The position numbers were made by a program, and so were the translations under genes. Positions 63,934 to 64,000 of a stretch of 64,000 nt of DNA are shown in pieces; the stretch's first letter is position 1, and each line of letters opens with the position of its first letter. The notes beneath the pieces are model-generated. The model saw only the letters and a list, made by a program, of their open reading frames with translations, did no database searches and was not told the origin of the DNA. The stretch is from Streptomyces sp. 549 (GTDB taxonomy: Bacteria; Actinomycetota; Actinomycetes; Streptomycetales; Streptomycetaceae), in NCBI RefSeq assembly GCF_030124175.1, contig NZ_JASKMT010000011.1:121005-185004 (forward strand). The letters run 5' to 3'.

Positions 63934-64000
63934 TGGAAACACCGAAGGGAAGCGCCCGGAGGAGGCCCGGAAGGGAATCCGAAGGAAGCGTCCGTTCCTT

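Larger units (their letters stand above)
63655..64000 (+). ncRNA. 5' leader of a 16S-23S-5S rRNA operon, cut by the window end
   Basis: From about 63934 the sequence (ACACCGAAGGGAAGCGCC, then GGAAGCGTCCGTTCCTT) matches the pre-16S leader known from Streptomyces rRNA operons, by recollection. Two further promoter-like elements lie inside the stretch. No 16S gene sequence itself is reached; it should begin some 200-300 bases beyond the window. Confidence 0.75.

Overview
The window is high-GC actinobacterial DNA and almost certainly from a Streptomyces or close relative. The signs are strong G/C bias at third codon positions, GTG starts, a complete conservon, an NsdA-type regulator, several SpoIIE-type phosphatases, an LRR protein and a crr-ptsI pair. 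The right end reads like the promoter and leader region of a Streptomyces rRNA operon. It is chromosomal: I see no insertion sequence, integrase, CRISPR array or tRNA gene.

Layout. 1-4.0 kb: end of a lipase-like membrane protein, a fusion of a parallel beta-helix with an AAA ATPase, and an Rv1733c-type membrane protein. 4.5-7.9 kb: two tandem family 2B encapsulin shell genes with inserted cyclic-nucleotide-binding domains, then a decayed cation-transporter pseudogene. 7.9-13.9 kb: aldo/keto reductase, a small CNB protein, a GAF regulator with its acetaldehyde dehydrogenase and DUF779 partner, and a MOSC protein. 14-20.7 kb: tandem-TerD protein, racemase, O-antigen-ligase-like protein, Nudix hydrolase and a dhaKLM dihydroxyacetone kinase operon. 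20.9-28.9 kb: Ser/Thr kinase with eight TPRs, VOC protein, LRR protein, ACT protein, secreted amidase and a phosphotransferase-like protein. 29.2-43.6 kb: NsdA-like regulator, SpoIIE phosphatase, HEAT protein, mannosyltransferase-like protein, 5-oxoprolinase-type protein and a two-gene SpoIIE/anti-sigma module.

43.7-50.9 kb carries the most unusual system. It is a three-gene operon (568, 301 and 1519 residues) whose gene order, sizes and ATPase motifs resemble MukF-MukE-MukB or the JetABC part of Wadjet, but without the JetD nuclease. Its ATPase has Asp-Asn where SMC proteins have Asp-Glu in Walker B. 51.0-55.7 kb: a small membrane protein and the conservon cvnABCD. 55.7-60.9 kb: VanX-type dipeptidase, a GH31 glycosidase pseudogene, acetoacetyl-CoA synthetase and an unrecognised protein. 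61.1-63.3 kb: ptsI and crr. 63.6-64 kb: rRNA promoters and leader.

Functional links. The crr-ptsI products are general PTS components and PtsI is the likely source of phosphate for the short DhaM. The GAF regulator, aldehyde dehydrogenase and DUF779 genes form one unit. The two SpoIIE genes at 39-43.6 kb form a partner-switching module in which one phosphatase looks catalytically dead and is fused to an anti-sigma kinase. About ten genes begin six or seven bases after a -10 hexamer, as expected for leaderless mRNAs.
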